Shown here one piece after another: positions 40,039-48,439 of a stretch of 64,000 bases of DNA; the stretch's first letter is position 1, and every line of letters starts with the position of its first letter. Under the pieces are notes generated by a model. That model searched no databases. It saw nothing but the letters and a program-made list of their open reading frames with translations, and was not told the origin of the DNA. Source of the DNA: JACVRW01 sp963765135 (GTDB lineage Bacteria > Actinomycetota > Thermoleophilia > Solirubrobacterales > Thermoleophilaceae); the NCBI GenBank assembly GCA_963765135.1, contig CAVXUX010000002.1, positions 1,054,001 to 1,118,000 of the forward strand, written 5' to 3'. The position numbers were made by a program, and so were the translations under genes.

Positions 40039-40677
40039 CTAGAAGAGGTCCCCGATGCCGCGTACGGCGGCTCTGCCCAGGACGATCTCGAGGAGGACGC
40101 CGGCACCACCGACGATTAGCGCGAGAACCACGACGGCGAAGTCCTCCAGCAGTACGCCTAGTGACAGCAGCACGACGCCCAAGGCAGGCAGCGTGTCCAG
40201 GCCCGTGAACGGCGGCGCCAGGAACGCGCCCAAAGAGCCGGCGACCACGAGCAGCCCGAAGACGGTGTTGCTCGCCCGGTGGTCGAACAGAAAGCGGAGA
40301 CGGGGACGGGAGAAGCGCTCGATCCAGCGGATCACCTTCATCAGCCCTCTGATGAAGCGCGTCCGACCGCCGCCGGTCCCGAGATCGACCTTGCGCCAGC
40401 GCTCCGGCAACCAGATCTTGTCGCGTCCGGCGACCAACTGAAGCGCGACGAGCATCGCGATGATCTCGAACACGTGCGTAGCGCCGCCGGTCGGCAGCGG
40501 CAACGCCGGAACGCCGAGCAGGAGGATGAAGGTCAGCGCGAAGCTCTTTTCCTGGAAGACGTCGATCAGGCCGCCGAGCGTCTTGTCGCCCTCGCTTGCC
40601 AGCCAGCGCTCGATCTGATCGCTGACCTTCTCCGGCACGGGGAGTGGCTCTTTCGTCGGCGCGGCGCGGTCAGGCAC
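40039..40677 (-). CDS. ExoD-family exopolysaccharide synthesis protein
   Basis: Membrane protein of about 212 residues. ExoD features: IERWLASEGDKTLGGLIDVF, KSFALTFILLLGVPALPLPTGG, ALQLVAGRDKIWLPERWRKV and a late helical hairpin LGVVLLSLGVLLEDFAVVVL. ExoD proteins influence exopolysaccharide production; the molecular function is not settled. Start is GTG 40677 (MPDRAAPTKEPLPVPEKV); the ORF extends to 40764, but that extra part is not family-like. Confidence 0.82.
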   Translation of the reverse strand: MPDRAAPTKEPLPVPEKVSDQIERWLASEGDKTLGGLIDVFQEKSFALTFILLLGVPALPLPTGGATHVFEIIAMLVALQLVAGRDKIWLPERWRKVDLGTGGGRTRFIRGLMKVIRWIERFSRPRLRFLFDHRASNTVFGLLVVAGSLGAFLAPPFTGLDTLPALGVVLLSLGVLLEDFAVVVLALIVGGAGVLLEIVLGRAAVRGIGDLF

Positions 40678-40774
40678 GCACCAATCTTCCCCAGTGCGAC
40701 CGGCGGACTCCTCCTCATCGTCCAAGCAGCAGCCGGCGAGGGCGGGCCTGATCGTCGTCCACAAACCGCGGATT

Positions 40775-41089
40775 TCAAAGGACGGGACGCACGACGAGCA
40801 TCCCCCGGCTCGAGACGAGATGCGCCAAGTCGTCCGTCAAGCGTTGGACGTGTTCGCTCGCCTGTTGCTCGAAGCGCTCCACTTGGACGATCTCGGCGAT
40901 CAGCACGTAATCAGCTTGACCGATGGCCTGTCCGGGCACGTCCGCCGGCCGCGTAAGCCGCCAATCCGAGATCGTGTCCAGCGACCCGCGGACGATGTCG
41001 CGATCCTCCGTCATCAGACGCTCAAAGTCCTCGGCCAGCTCCGGCGAACGCAGCTGAAACCACATGAGAAGGGTCGCCGGAGGACTCAT
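40775..41089 (-). CDS. Hypothetical protein, dimeric alpha-beta barrel-like
   Basis: About 104 residues: ATLLMWFQLRSPELAEDFER, LMTEDRDIVRGSLDTISDWR and ADYVLIAEIVQVERFEQQAS. The two beta-alpha-beta halves resemble the ferredoxin-like EthD/Dabb fold. ATG 41089 is taken as start because the first strand follows directly; the ORF continues to 41167 without family support. The ExoD gene follows 97 bases downstream. Function unknown. Confidence 0.6.
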   Translation of the reverse strand: MSPPATLLMWFQLRSPELAEDFERLMTEDRDIVRGSLDTISDWRLTRPADVPGQAIGQADYVLIAEIVQVERFEQQASEHVQRLTDDLAHLVSSRGMLVVRPVL

Positions 41090-41210
41090 CGACGAAGCGG
41101 AGTGGACAATCGCGACATGCCGAACGGATGCTACGGCCTCACAGGGTGTCAAAGTCAAGGGCCCCATCTCGACCGCGCCGCTTCAGCCGTCTGGCCATGC
41201 GACTAGCGAG

Positions 41211-42086
41211 TTAAGCGGGCGCGGGTAGCCTCACCTCGATCCCGCCCTCGCGGTCGCGGGTCTCGAATACGGGTTGCGGCGCCGTCGCCGGGCCGCGTTC
41301 GATCGAGCCGTTGCGAAGGTCGAAGCGCGAGCCGTGGCAGGGGCAGGTGATGGACTCGCCCTCGACCTCACCGCTGCTGAGCAGGCAGCCGCGATGCGAG
41401 CAGCGATCGTGCAGCGCGTGCAGGTGACCGTTGTGTCTGAGCAGCAGAACGGGCGTGTCGCCCGCCATCGCGCTGGTCGGCTGGCCATCCTCAAGCTCGC
41501 CCGCCTCGACCGTCGTCCAGTCGCGGGGCCCCTCGTCGAACGTCGTCGCATTGACACCGACTCCGCGCGTGAACGAGAGGTGACCGCCGAGGAAGGCACC
41601 GACCGAGAGCACCGCGCCGCCAGCGGCGCCGAGCAGCTTGCCCCGGCCCGGGGCGCCCCGGCGCCGCGCGGCGAGCGAGGCCGCGTACAGCGTGGCCGCG
41701 GTCAGGTTCGCGCTCGCGTGTGCCAGCCCAACCGGGCGGGCCCGGCGGTCGCCGTAGACGGTCAAGGCCCAATCGCTCAGGCCGCTGGCGACCGTCGGCG
41801 CGGAGGTCACGAGACCGATCTCGATGAGACGCTCGCTCGCGCGGCCGGTGTCGTCGCCGCCGAGCAGGTCGAGCAGCGTCGCACTGAAGAACGACCCGAT
41901 GACCACATCCGTCAGCGCCGGATGGAGCGCGTGGCCGAGCCACGTGCCGGATAGCGCGTCCCGCGGCGCACCGACGGGGATGGCATTGGTCACCGCCCCG
42001 GCAAGCTTGAGCGCGGCCGCGTCGACCGCTTCGACCGACTCGAGTGCACCGACTGCGCTGTTGGCGGCGTTTTCGCCAAGGGTCAT
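41211..42086 (-). CDS. DUF2231 membrane domain fused to a Rieske [2Fe-2S] domain
   Basis: 291 residues. Residues 45-190 hold four membrane helices of the DUF2231 type (TWLGHALHPALTDVVIGSFF with a His pair). Residues 200-290 hold a Rieske domain whose cluster ligands are in CSHRGCLLS and CPCHGSRFDL. Two iron ligands are His and two are Cys, as expected. A membrane-tethered Rieske may pass electrons between quinol and a soluble partner; no oxygenase or bc1 partner is adjacent. ATG 42086 with GAGGT 4 bases upstream is the start. I know of similar fusions in actinobacteria, but not a defined role. Confidence 0.82.
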   Translation of the reverse strand: MTLGENAANSAVGALESVEAVDAAALKLAGAVTNAIPVGAPRDALSGTWLGHALHPALTDVVIGSFFSATLLDLLGGDDTGRASERLIEIGLVTSAPTVASGLSDWALTVYGDRRARPVGLAHASANLTAATLYAASLAARRRGAPGRGKLLGAAGGAVLSVGAFLGGHLSFTRGVGVNATTFDEGPRDWTTVEAGELEDGQPTSAMAGDTPVLLLRHNGHLHALHDRCSHRGCLLSSGEVEGESITCPCHGSRFDLRNGSIERGPATAPQPVFETRDREGGIEVRLPAPA

Positions 42087-42341
42087 CTCGACCTCACAGG
42101 TTCGGGGGTTCCCATTGTGATGACCGTCTTGCCGTCGGCGTGGCCGGGACGGGAACACTCTGCCCCGGGGGTTGACCAGGGATTCAACGGGCGCGATGAG
42201 CGCGACGACGGCATACTGCTTTCCATGCAAGCCACCGACCGCGAAGCGGCCTAACCGGCCGACGCGCCAGCCTTGCGCTCCCGCGACTTGTGGCCGATGA
42301 AAATGCGGTGGACCTGAGCCCTCCCGCTGCCGCGACTTCCG

Positions 42342-42761
42342 TTATCCGCAGTCGATCTTGCTCAACGTCTTCTCGTAGCTTGTCGCGAGCTCCTGGAACG
42401 CCGCCTCGAGTTGGTTCGCGGCAGAGTTGAGTGACGTCGTCGAGCCGAGGCTGGTGACGATCGAGTTCACCTCCGATGTGAACTGCTGCGTGGCCTGCTC
42501 GACCTCCTCCTTGCGCGTGTCGTCGAGGTCGCCCTGCGCGTCAGTCATCGTCTGCAGGTCGTTCTTGATGGCGTCGAGGTTGCCCTTGACGCCATCCACG
42601 GTCGCGTTCGCGAGGGACAGGTTGCCGAGCTCGTCGACCTGTTCCTTCAGGTCCGCCCGCGCGTCGCAGACCTGCGTCTTGGCCTTGTCCTCGTCTGACT
42701 CACCGCAGCCAGCAGCCACCAGGGCGGCCGTCGCAAGGATGTATGCCAGCCGATGCCTCAT
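42342..42761 (-). CDS. Coiled-coil lipoprotein, hypothetical
   Basis: 139 residues: signal MRHRLAYILATAALVAAGC with lipobox VAAGC, then an acidic, mostly helical body (DARADLKEQVDELGNLSLAN, DGVKGNLDAIKNDLQTMTDA, LDDTRKEEVEQATQQFTSEV). No enzymatic motif. It may be a periplasm-facing envelope protein. ATG 42761 has AGGAG 9 bases upstream within a small GGAGACTCC palindrome. Confidence 0.65.
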   Translation of the reverse strand: MRHRLAYILATAALVAAGCGESDEDKAKTQVCDARADLKEQVDELGNLSLANATVDGVKGNLDAIKNDLQTMTDAQGDLDDTRKEEVEQATQQFTSEVNSIVTSLGSTTSLNSAANQLEAAFQELATSYEKTLSKIDCG

Positions 42762-42898
42762 TGGAGGAGTCTCCTACCCTCGGGGGTCGGCCGCAATCCG
42801 AATGCGCGAGATCCGCGGACCGCAATGACCGGCGCAGCAGCCTCTCGGAGCGGGTTCGGAGCTCGCTCACGGTGCGAATGCTCGGCGGCGGGACCACG

Positions 42899-44074
42899 AT
42901 GAATCAATCAGACGAGATGGTGACCGCCGAGCCGCCGGCTACGCCGCGGCCGGCTCGCCTGCGGTGGTTGCCGTTCGGGGACCCGTCGCGCGGGCGCCGC
43001 TTGGTCAAGGTGCTGGCGTGGTTGGCGGGGACCGCGGTGGTGGTCGCCGTGCTCGGGCTGTTCGGTGTCGACGTGGTCGGCTGGTTCGAGCGTCTGTGGG
43101 ATGCCCTCACGGGCATCGGGTTGGGGTACCTCGCAGCCGGCTGGTCGCTGCAGACGCTGCAGACCATGCTGACGGCGCTGGGCTGGTACTTCATCCTGCG
43201 CGCCGCATATCCGGACGCGCCGGCGCCATACCGACAGGTGCTCGCCGCCTACGCGACCGGGGTCGCGCTGAACGGCTTCCTGCCGGCCAACATCGGCACG
43301 TTCGTGATGTTGCTGATGTTCATCGCGATCATCCTCGGCGCGAGTCTCCCGGGGGTCCTGGGCGGGATGCTCGTGCAGAAGATCTTCTTCACGCTCGCCG
43401 GCGCGTTCGTCTACGTGTACCTGTTCGCGTCCGTGCCGGGCACGGTCGAGCGTCAGTTCGAGCTGCCGCACGACCACCCCGGTCTGACGCTCGCGACCGG
43501 CGCCTGCGCCGTGCTGCTGATCGCCGCGCTCGTGCGCATCTTCCGGCGCAAGCTGCCCGGCTTGATCGAGAGGGCCAAGCAGGGCGGCGCGATCCTGGCG
43601 CGCCCGCGCGAGTACTTCGTGCGTGTTGTCCTGCCGTCGTTCGGCGCGTGGCTGGCCAAGCTCGGCGTGATCGCCGTGTTCCTGGCCGGCTACGGGATCA
43701 CGGTCACGTTCCACACGATCATGTCGGTGATGGGCGGCAACTCGATCGCCAACGTGGTCTCGGTCACGCCCGGCGGCGTCGGCGTCAACCAGGCCACCAA
43801 CGTCGCCGCCCTCGGCGGCGTGACCGACGCGGCCACCGCCACCGCATACTCGCTCGGCCAGCAGCTTGCCGTTACCGCGTGGAACATCGCCTTCGCGGTT
43901 GCGCTCGTGGTCTGGGCGTTCGGCTGGGCCGGTGGCAGGGAGCTCGTCGAAACGTCCTACGCCGACGCAAAGGTCAAGGTTGCCGAGCAGAAGACGCAAC
44001 GAGCCGCGGCGCAGGCGGCAAAGCACCCAACCCGAAAGTGGTCTGTTTCCCGGCTCCGGCGGCGGCCGCCCTAG
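42899..44074 (+). CDS. Flippase-like membrane protein (LPG_synthase_TM/UPF0104 family)
   Basis: 391-residue membrane protein with eight to nine helices. Landmarks are YATGVALNGFLPANIGTFVM, the VSVTPGGVGVNQATNVAALG loop and a basic cytosolic C-terminus. Family members flip or transfer lipid-linked amino acids or glycans; here there is no attached synthetase domain. It is the full-length relative of the gene at the left window edge. ATG 42899 is the first in-frame start before the charged N-terminus; no clear Shine-Dalgarno sequence precedes it. Confidence 0.85.
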   Translation: MNQSDEMVTAEPPATPRPARLRWLPFGDPSRGRRLVKVLAWLAGTAVVVAVLGLFGVDVVGWFERLWDALTGIGLGYLAAGWSLQTLQTMLTALGWYFILRAAYPDAPAPYRQVLAAYATGVALNGFLPANIGTFVMLLMFIAIILGASLPGVLGGMLVQKIFFTLAGAFVYVYLFASVPGTVERQFELPHDHPGLTLATGACAVLLIAALVRIFRRKLPGLIERAKQGGAILARPREYFVRVVLPSFGAWLAKLGVIAVFLAGYGITVTFHTIMSVMGGNSIANVVSVTPGGVGVNQATNVAALGGVTDAATATAYSLGQQLAVTAWNIAFAVALVVWAFGWAGGRELVETSYADAKVKVAEQKTQRAAAQAAKHPTRKWSVSRLRRRPP

Positions 44075-44165
44075 GTCGCGCAACTCCTTTTGCAGAACGA
44101 GCTTTTCCTACGCGACGTCCGTACAGTCGCGCTCCCAACACGGACGCAGAGGCAAGGAGACTCAA

Positions 44166-44558
44166 GTGGCAGAGAACGTCGCAAAGCGGTCTGGCTGGAT
44201 CACCTTCGCGGGGGTCATGGCGGTGCTCGCGGGGGGCTACAACGCGTTGAGCGGGATCGCGGCGCTGTCCGACGATGACACGCTCGCCTCGCAGGCCAAG
44301 GACGTGCTCTACGGGATCGACCTGACCGCTTGGGGCTGGTTCTGGTTGCTCATCGGGCTCGCGCAGATCTTCACCGGTGTGCTGATCTTCCGGCGCGACG
44401 CATGGGGGCTCTGGCTCGGCGTTGGCTTCGCGGGCCTGAGCGCGATGTTGACCGTCATCGTCATGTTCGTCTTCCCGTTGTGGGCGATCGCGGTGCTGAC
44501 GATCGACTTCCTTGTCCTGTTCGGGCTGCTGACCCAAAGCGACGAGTTCCTGGAGTAG
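44166..44558 (+). CDS. DUF7144-type small membrane protein
   Basis: 130-residue protein with four helices: GWITFAGVMAVLAGGYNALS, AWGWFWLLIGLAQIFTGVLIF, AWGLWLGVGFAGLSAMLTVI and a last helix VLTIDFLVLFGLLT. It fits the DUF7144 pattern I know from actinobacteria; no function is established. GTG 44166 has AAGGAG 7 bases upstream. A perfect hairpin follows the stop. Confidence 0.75.
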   Translation: MAENVAKRSGWITFAGVMAVLAGGYNALSGIAALSDDDTLASQAKDVLYGIDLTAWGWFWLLIGLAQIFTGVLIFRRDAWGLWLGVGFAGLSAMLTVIVMFVFPLWAIAVLTIDFLVLFGLLTQSDEFLE

Positions 44559-44559
44559 C

Positions 44560-44579
44560 GGTCCCGACTGGTCGGGACC
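44560..44579 (+). terminator. Hairpin after the DUF7144 gene
   Basis: GGTCCCGAC (44560-44568), TG, GTCGGGACC (44571-44579) is a perfect 9-bp-arm repeat just after the TAG, extendable by one C-G pair. It could be a terminator or, as a palindrome of the DosR-box size class, an operator for the USP gene 71 bases on. The terminator reading is simpler. Confidence 0.45.
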
Positions 44580-44635
44580 GTCCCGAGCGGAGATGCTGTT
44601 CCGGCCAGCTGAAGCTCCCGGGCTTGGGATCGCTG

Positions 44636-44641
44636 TAGGCT
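44636..44641 (+). promoter_or_regulatory. -10 box TAGGCT for the USP gene
   Basis: TAGGCT, 9 bases, ATG 44651; no Shine-Dalgarno-like sequence other than a GGGG, so the transcript may be leaderless or nearly so. Confidence 0.4.
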
Positions 44642-44650
44642 CGTCGGGGC

Positions 44651-45136
44651 ATGGCGGTCCCCGCGGCACCGGTCCTGATCGGCTACGACGGTTCGGAGGT
44701 TGCCCGGGCCGCCGTTCGGCACGCCGCCGAGCTCTTCGCCGGGCGTCCGGCTGTGCTCGCGACGGTCTGGGAGCCAGGGCTTGCGGCGGTACCGATGGGC
44801 CTACCCGACACCATCGGGGTGGGTGGTCTGCCCCCGGATCTGGAGACCGTCGAGGCGGTCGATCACGCCGAGCGTGAGCACGCCTCGACTGTGGCCGGCG
44901 ACGGAGCTGAGTTCGCTCGCTCTCTCGGGCTGGTTGCGGAGCCGCAAGCCGTGCCGGACGAGGTCGACGTGGCAGAGACGCTGCTCGGCATCGCGCGGGA
45001 GCGCGGCGCGGCCGTCGTCGTGGTCGGCTCGCATGGCATCTCAGGGCTGCGCCCGCGCCTGCTCGGAAGCGTTTCGCGGAAGGTGGTCGAGCATTGTGAC
45101 CGGCCGGTGCTCGTCATCCGCGACGACAGCACCTAG
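44651..45136 (+). CDS. Universal stress protein (UspA family)
   Basis: 161-residue single USP domain: APVLIGYDGSEVARAAVRHA, a middle helix AEREHASTVAGDGAEFARSL and the ATP-site consensus VVVGSHGISGLRPRLLGSVS with KVVEHCDRPVLVIRDD. The G-S-H-G-x-G-like phosphate motif suggests ATP binding. Stress proteins of this type are frequent in hypoxia and dormancy regulons. It stands alone here. Confidence 0.85.
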   Translation: MAVPAAPVLIGYDGSEVARAAVRHAAELFAGRPAVLATVWEPGLAAVPMGLPDTIGVGGLPPDLETVEAVDHAEREHASTVAGDGAEFARSLGLVAEPQAVPDEVDVAETLLGIARERGAAVVVVGSHGISGLRPRLLGSVSRKVVEHCDRPVLVIRDDST

Positions 45137-45171
45137 ATCCCCCGCAGCCCCATGTCGTGAGCGGATTCGGC

Positions 45172-45459
45172 TCAGACGCGCAGGCGGGCGCGAAGACCCT
45201 CGAATTCGGCGTCGGTGAGGACGCCGCGCTGGTGCAGTTCCGTCACTTCCCGGAGCGTCTCGGCGGGGTCCGGACCGCTGAGGGAAGTCTCCGGGGCGTG
45301 CGGCGGGGCCCCAGGGTGGGGTGCGCCTGCTGGCGGAACGGCGGACCGGACCATCTGCTCGGCCCAGCGCCCGCCTTGACGCCCAGCGAACCACTCGGCC
45401 AGATTGTCGGTACGTCCCGTGATGGCCGCCGTCCGGATCAGCTGGCTGAGCAGGACCAT
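45172..45459 (-). CDS. SHOCT-domain protein
   Basis: 95-residue protein with a Pro/Ala-rich middle and a C-terminal SHOCT motif (LREVTELHQRGVLTDAEFEG, then LRARL). SHOCT segments are short amphipathic modules often found in protein-interaction or oligomerisation roles. It is separated from a second SHOCT protein by 72 bases. Function unknown. Confidence 0.7.
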   Translation of the reverse strand: MVLLSQLIRTAAITGRTDNLAEWFAGRQGGRWAEQMVRSAVPPAGAPHPGAPPHAPETSLSGPDPAETLREVTELHQRGVLTDAEFEGLRARLRV

Positions 45460-45531
45460 CGAGGCGACGTTAGCGCACTCACGAGCCGCGCCACGGGAGG
45501 CTAGGGCTGGCGTGTCCGAGTGGGTCTGTGG

Positions 45532-45921
45532 CTAGGCGAGAGCCTTCGCCTTGATCGCGGCGAACTCGTCCTGGGTGATTGCCCCCGAGTCGAGCAGCTG
45601 CTTGGCCTGGGCGATCTCGGCGGCTGACCCGCCTGCAGTTTCGCGCACGTATTGATCGAACGCCTGCTGCTGACCTTGGACCTCCTTGATGCGGCGCTCG
45701 CGCATCCCGTCGTGCTGAGCGATCAAGTAGATCAGCACGCCGAGCCAGGGCAGGATGACCACGAAGATCACCCAGGCCGCCTTGGCCCACCCGCCGATGT
45801 CGTCGCGACGGAATATGTCGACCAGCACGGTGACGACGATCCAGATCCAGATCACCCAGAAGAAGAAGATGATCATCGACCAGAGAACGTCCATGAACGG
45901 ATAGTCAGCCGCTATCAGCAT
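45532..45921 (-). CDS. PLDc_N-like membrane protein with SHOCT domain
   Basis: 129 residues. Two membrane helices in an aromatic-rich N-terminus (MIIFFFWVIWIWIVVTVLVD, then VIFVVILPWLGVLIYLI) resemble the phospholipase-D-nuclease N-terminal (PLDc_N) module, without a catalytic domain. A basic helix follows and then a SHOCT motif (AEIAQAKQLLDSGAITQDEF). Start is ATG 45921; MDVLWSMIIF further in is an alternative. The gene lies before the other SHOCT gene and both may be one transcript. Confidence 0.75.
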   Translation of the reverse strand: MLIAADYPFMDVLWSMIIFFFWVIWIWIVVTVLVDIFRRDDIGGWAKAAWVIFVVILPWLGVLIYLIAQHDGMRERRIKEVQGQQQAFDQYVRETAGGSAAEIAQAKQLLDSGAITQDEFAAIKAKALA

Positions 45922-46072
45922 CTATGCCCATCTCCCTCGATCGCTCATGAGTCCGCCCGAGATACTCACGCATCGGCCGGACACACGCCAGCACCTCATC
46001 CTCGCGGCCCGTAAACGGCCACGGCCGCAAAGCCACGCCGCTGCGCGTCCTCGCGCAGCAGGACGTCGGGTC

Positions 46073-46829
46073 CTACCGCCCTCGGGCCTGCTCCAGGTTC
46101 GATTGGTGGGGGCCGGAGAGCCAGTCCGCATCCGGCCAGACGCGCGTCTGCAGGTTCCTCTCCTCGCCGCAGCGCGTCGATGTAGGAATGCTCGGCGGCG
46201 AGGCGGGCCGCCACCTCGGGACCCTCGGCAACGGCGCCGTGGCCGGGGACCACGACATCGACGTGGCTGGCGGCCTCACCCAGCCGGTCGAGTGCCGTCT
46301 CGTAGGCGCCCACCTGATCGGACTGGCGAGGGTCGAAGAGCGGGATCAGGACGTCGGAGAGCATGTCGCCGGCGAGCAGGACGCCACGATCCGCGAGGAG
46401 GATCGCGGCGTGGCCGATGGCATGCGCCTGATGCTCGATGATCTCGCCCGGCACGGGTCCGCCGTCCGCGGGCAGCGGGGCGACGAGCCCGATCAGCTCG
46501 AGAGGGATGCCCGACGCGCTCTCCGCGGCCATCTTCTGGGCCCGCTCTCGGGCTTCGCTGGCAGCGTGGGCGCCGGCGGGGGTGGCGTAGCGCGGCACGT
46601 CGCCGAACCGGGGATGCCAGAGCAGGTGGTCCCAGTGGGGATGGGTGGAGAACCCGGCGACCACCGGGAGGCCGAGCCGGTCCACGTCATCGGCGAGCTG
46701 GTTCAACTCGGAGCCATCGATGCCGGGATCGATCAGGATCAAACCATCCTCTCCGCGCACCGCGATGGAATTGGTCCAGACCCACTCGCTCTGCCGGACC
46801 CAGACGCCGTCGGCGACCTGATTCAGCAC
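46073..46829 (-). CDS. MBL-fold hydrolase, C-terminal frameshift
   Basis: Metallo-beta-lactamase fold. The metal motif is STHPHWDHLLWHPRFG (HxHxDH), with the third His in GHAAILL, Asp in LLAGDMLSD and His in VVPGHG. The open frame runs to 45996, but the expected end (PDADWLSGPHQSNLEQARGR, TAG 46073-46075) lies in another frame, reached by removing one G near 46137. GTG 46829 is 6 bases from a TAGGGT -10 box (46836-46841). Hydrolytic substrate unknown. Confidence 0.78.
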
Positions 46830-46907
46830 CGGTTCACCCTATTAGGCATCTCCCCCCGGCGCGAAAGGAGAGCCCGCTCGCACTCTCCCCGCTAGGAGGG
46901 CGCATGC

Positions 46908-47711
46908 TCAGGCAGATCGGGCCGTGCTGAGCTCGGCGAGGCGCGCTGCGCTCTTGGGGTCCATCGGGAGGAAGGTCTCGATCGCGAGGTTCGCCGCCGT
47001 GACGTCGAGCGGGGCTCCGAGGGTGGCGATCACGGTGAAGAGGCTGACCTCGCCGAGGGGCGTACGCAGGTTCAGTGAGACCACGGGCTGGGTCGCGTGG
47101 CCGGCCGGCGGATCGTCCGGGAGATAGGACTCGACCTCCTCGATCAGGTGGCCGAGGGCCGGATCGGCGTCCTCGCGGCTCCTCCGCTTCAGCCGGTGAA
47201 TCAGCGGCGCGTTACACGCGGCGGTCATCGACGAGATCTTCGGCAGGCCGCCGGGGTGAACGCCGAGGCGGAGCATGTTGATCGGTGGCTCGAGCAGCTC
47301 GGGGTCGACCCCGTCCCAGAGGAGCGACGCGGCTCGATTGGACTCGATCAGGTTCCAGAGCCCATCGACGATCAATGCCGGGTTCGGCTCGTACGCCTCC
47401 AGCAGCCTGCTCAGCGACTCCCGCAGGGGCTGCATGACCTCGCCGTCGTAGGGCTGCTCCAGATAGGGAGGAGCGAAGCCCCCTGCGAGCAGCAGGCGGT
47501 TGCGCTCGGCGATCGGCAAGTCGAGGTGCTGGGCCAGGTGCACGAGGAGCTGGCGACTCGGGCTGGACCGGCCGGTCTCGACGAAGCTCAGGTGCTTGGT
47601 CGAGACGTTCGCGTCCAGGGACAGCGCGAGTTGGCTGAGGCCGCGTCGCCCGCGCCAGAAACGGATCAACTCGCCCGCGGTCTGGGGCTCCTGCTCGGTC
47701 TGGACGACCAC
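46908..47711 (-). CDS. XRE-family regulator with MmyB-like sensor domain
   Basis: 267 residues. The HTH is ELIRFWRGRRGLSQLALSLD and VSTKHLSFVETGRSSPSR. The C-terminal MmyB-like PAS-type ligand domain has ALIVDGLWNLIESNRAASLL, HPGGLPKISSMTAACNAPLI and TPLGEVSLFTVIATLGAPLD. In this class the ligand domain is thought to bind small molecules such as fatty acids. GTG 47711 is 7 bases from a TACCTT -10 box (47719-47724) and so may be leaderless. It is divergent from a SnoaL gene across a long composite operator. Confidence 0.85.
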   Translation of the reverse strand: MVVQTEQEPQTAGELIRFWRGRRGLSQLALSLDANVSTKHLSFVETGRSSPSRQLLVHLAQHLDLPIAERNRLLLAGGFAPPYLEQPYDGEVMQPLRESLSRLLEAYEPNPALIVDGLWNLIESNRAASLLWDGVDPELLEPPINMLRLGVHPGGLPKISSMTAACNAPLIHRLKRRSREDADPALGHLIEEVESYLPDDPPAGHATQPVVSLNLRTPLGEVSLFTVIATLGAPLDVTAANLAIETFLPMDPKSAARLAELSTARSA

Positions 47712-47744
47712 CCGATTGAAGGTAGCGGGGCGTCCGCTCAGGTT

Positions 47745-47789
47745 CCATTACCCGCCGTGTAAAGCCCGGCGTTACACAAGAGGTAATGG
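47745..47789. promoter_or_regulatory. 45-bp composite inverted repeat, XRE operator
   Basis: Nested inverted repeats: outer CCATTACC (47745-47752) and GGTAATGG (47782-47789), inner GTGTAA (47757-47762) and TTACAC (47772-47777), with 4-base gaps on each side and a 9-base centre. Every arm base is complementary. It sits between the XRE gene and SnoaL gene; two dimers could bind cooperatively. Confidence 0.7.
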
Positions 47790-47853
47790 ACGCGTGCGCC
47801 TTCCTTCGGGACCGTTGGCGGCGAAGCAACCGCACGATCAACGGAGGTAACCG

Positions 47854-48291
47854 ATGACCGACACAGTGGAGGTTCGAATGAATGTCAATGATCCGAACGA
47901 GCTCGCCGAGCGCTACACGGCGGTCTGGATGGAGCCGGATGCCGACCGCCGCCGCAAGGCGATCGCCGATCTCTGGAGCGAGGATGCGATTCACATCCTC
48001 CAGCCCACGCAGGAGGTCTACGAGGCCGCCGCTGAGCGGGCCGTCAACCCGACCTGGCAGGTGCGCGGCCACGACGAACTCGACGCGAGGGTGACCTCAG
48101 CCTACGAGGATTTCGTGGCGACCGGCCAGATGTCTTTTCGGTCGCGGGGCGGCGCGAAACGCCTTGGGGATGTGGTCACTTGGCGCTGGGAAGGAGTTTC
48201 ACCGGATGGCGAGGTGCTCGGCGCCGGCCTCGAGTTCGTGATCCTCGCCGCCGACGGCCGGATCGCAACCGACTACCAGTTCGTCGAGTGA
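47854..48291 (+). CDS. SnoaL-like/NTF2-fold protein, XRE target candidate
   Basis: 145-residue NTF2-fold protein: LAERYTAVWMEPDADRRRKA, IADLWSEDAIHILQPTQEVY, SYRSR-type strands and LEFVILAADGRIATDYQFVE. ATG 47854 has GGAGGT 5 bases upstream. It is divergent from the XRE regulator and the likely target of the composite operator. The substrate is unknown; small cyclase or hydrolase functions are known for the fold. Confidence 0.8.
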   Translation: MTDTVEVRMNVNDPNELAERYTAVWMEPDADRRRKAIADLWSEDAIHILQPTQEVYEAAAERAVNPTWQVRGHDELDARVTSAYEDFVATGQMSFRSRGGAKRLGDVVTWRWEGVSPDGEVLGAGLEFVILAADGRIATDYQFVE

Positions 48292-48376
48292 GCATTTCAG
48301 TTGAGCCGCGCTCTCCTGAACCGCCCCTCGCGCCGTCCCCGCGCCACGGTTCACGACACCACCTTGGAGGTTGACC

Positions 48377-48439
48377 ATGCATCCGACGGTCCACTCGATC
48401 CGCACGTCCGGCGGCGTCGTCGCGACGGAGGAGGCGTGA
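48377..48439 (+). CDS. 20-residue ORF coupled to the hydrolase-like gene
   Basis: ATG 48377 has a strong GGAGG 6 bases upstream and encodes MHPTVHSIRTSGGVVATEEA. Its TGA (48437-48439) shares a base with the ATG of the hydrolase-like gene (TGATG). It may be a translational-coupling leader or the N-terminal relic of a deleted gene. No homology is recognisable. Confidence 0.35.
   Translation: MHPTVHSIRTSGGVVATEEA

Noticed and set aside
44560..44579. DosR-like operator upstream of the USP gene
   Set aside because: The arms GGTCCCGAC/GTCGGGACC do not match the DosR box (GGGACT..AGTCCC) and directly follow a stop codon, so a terminator is more likely.
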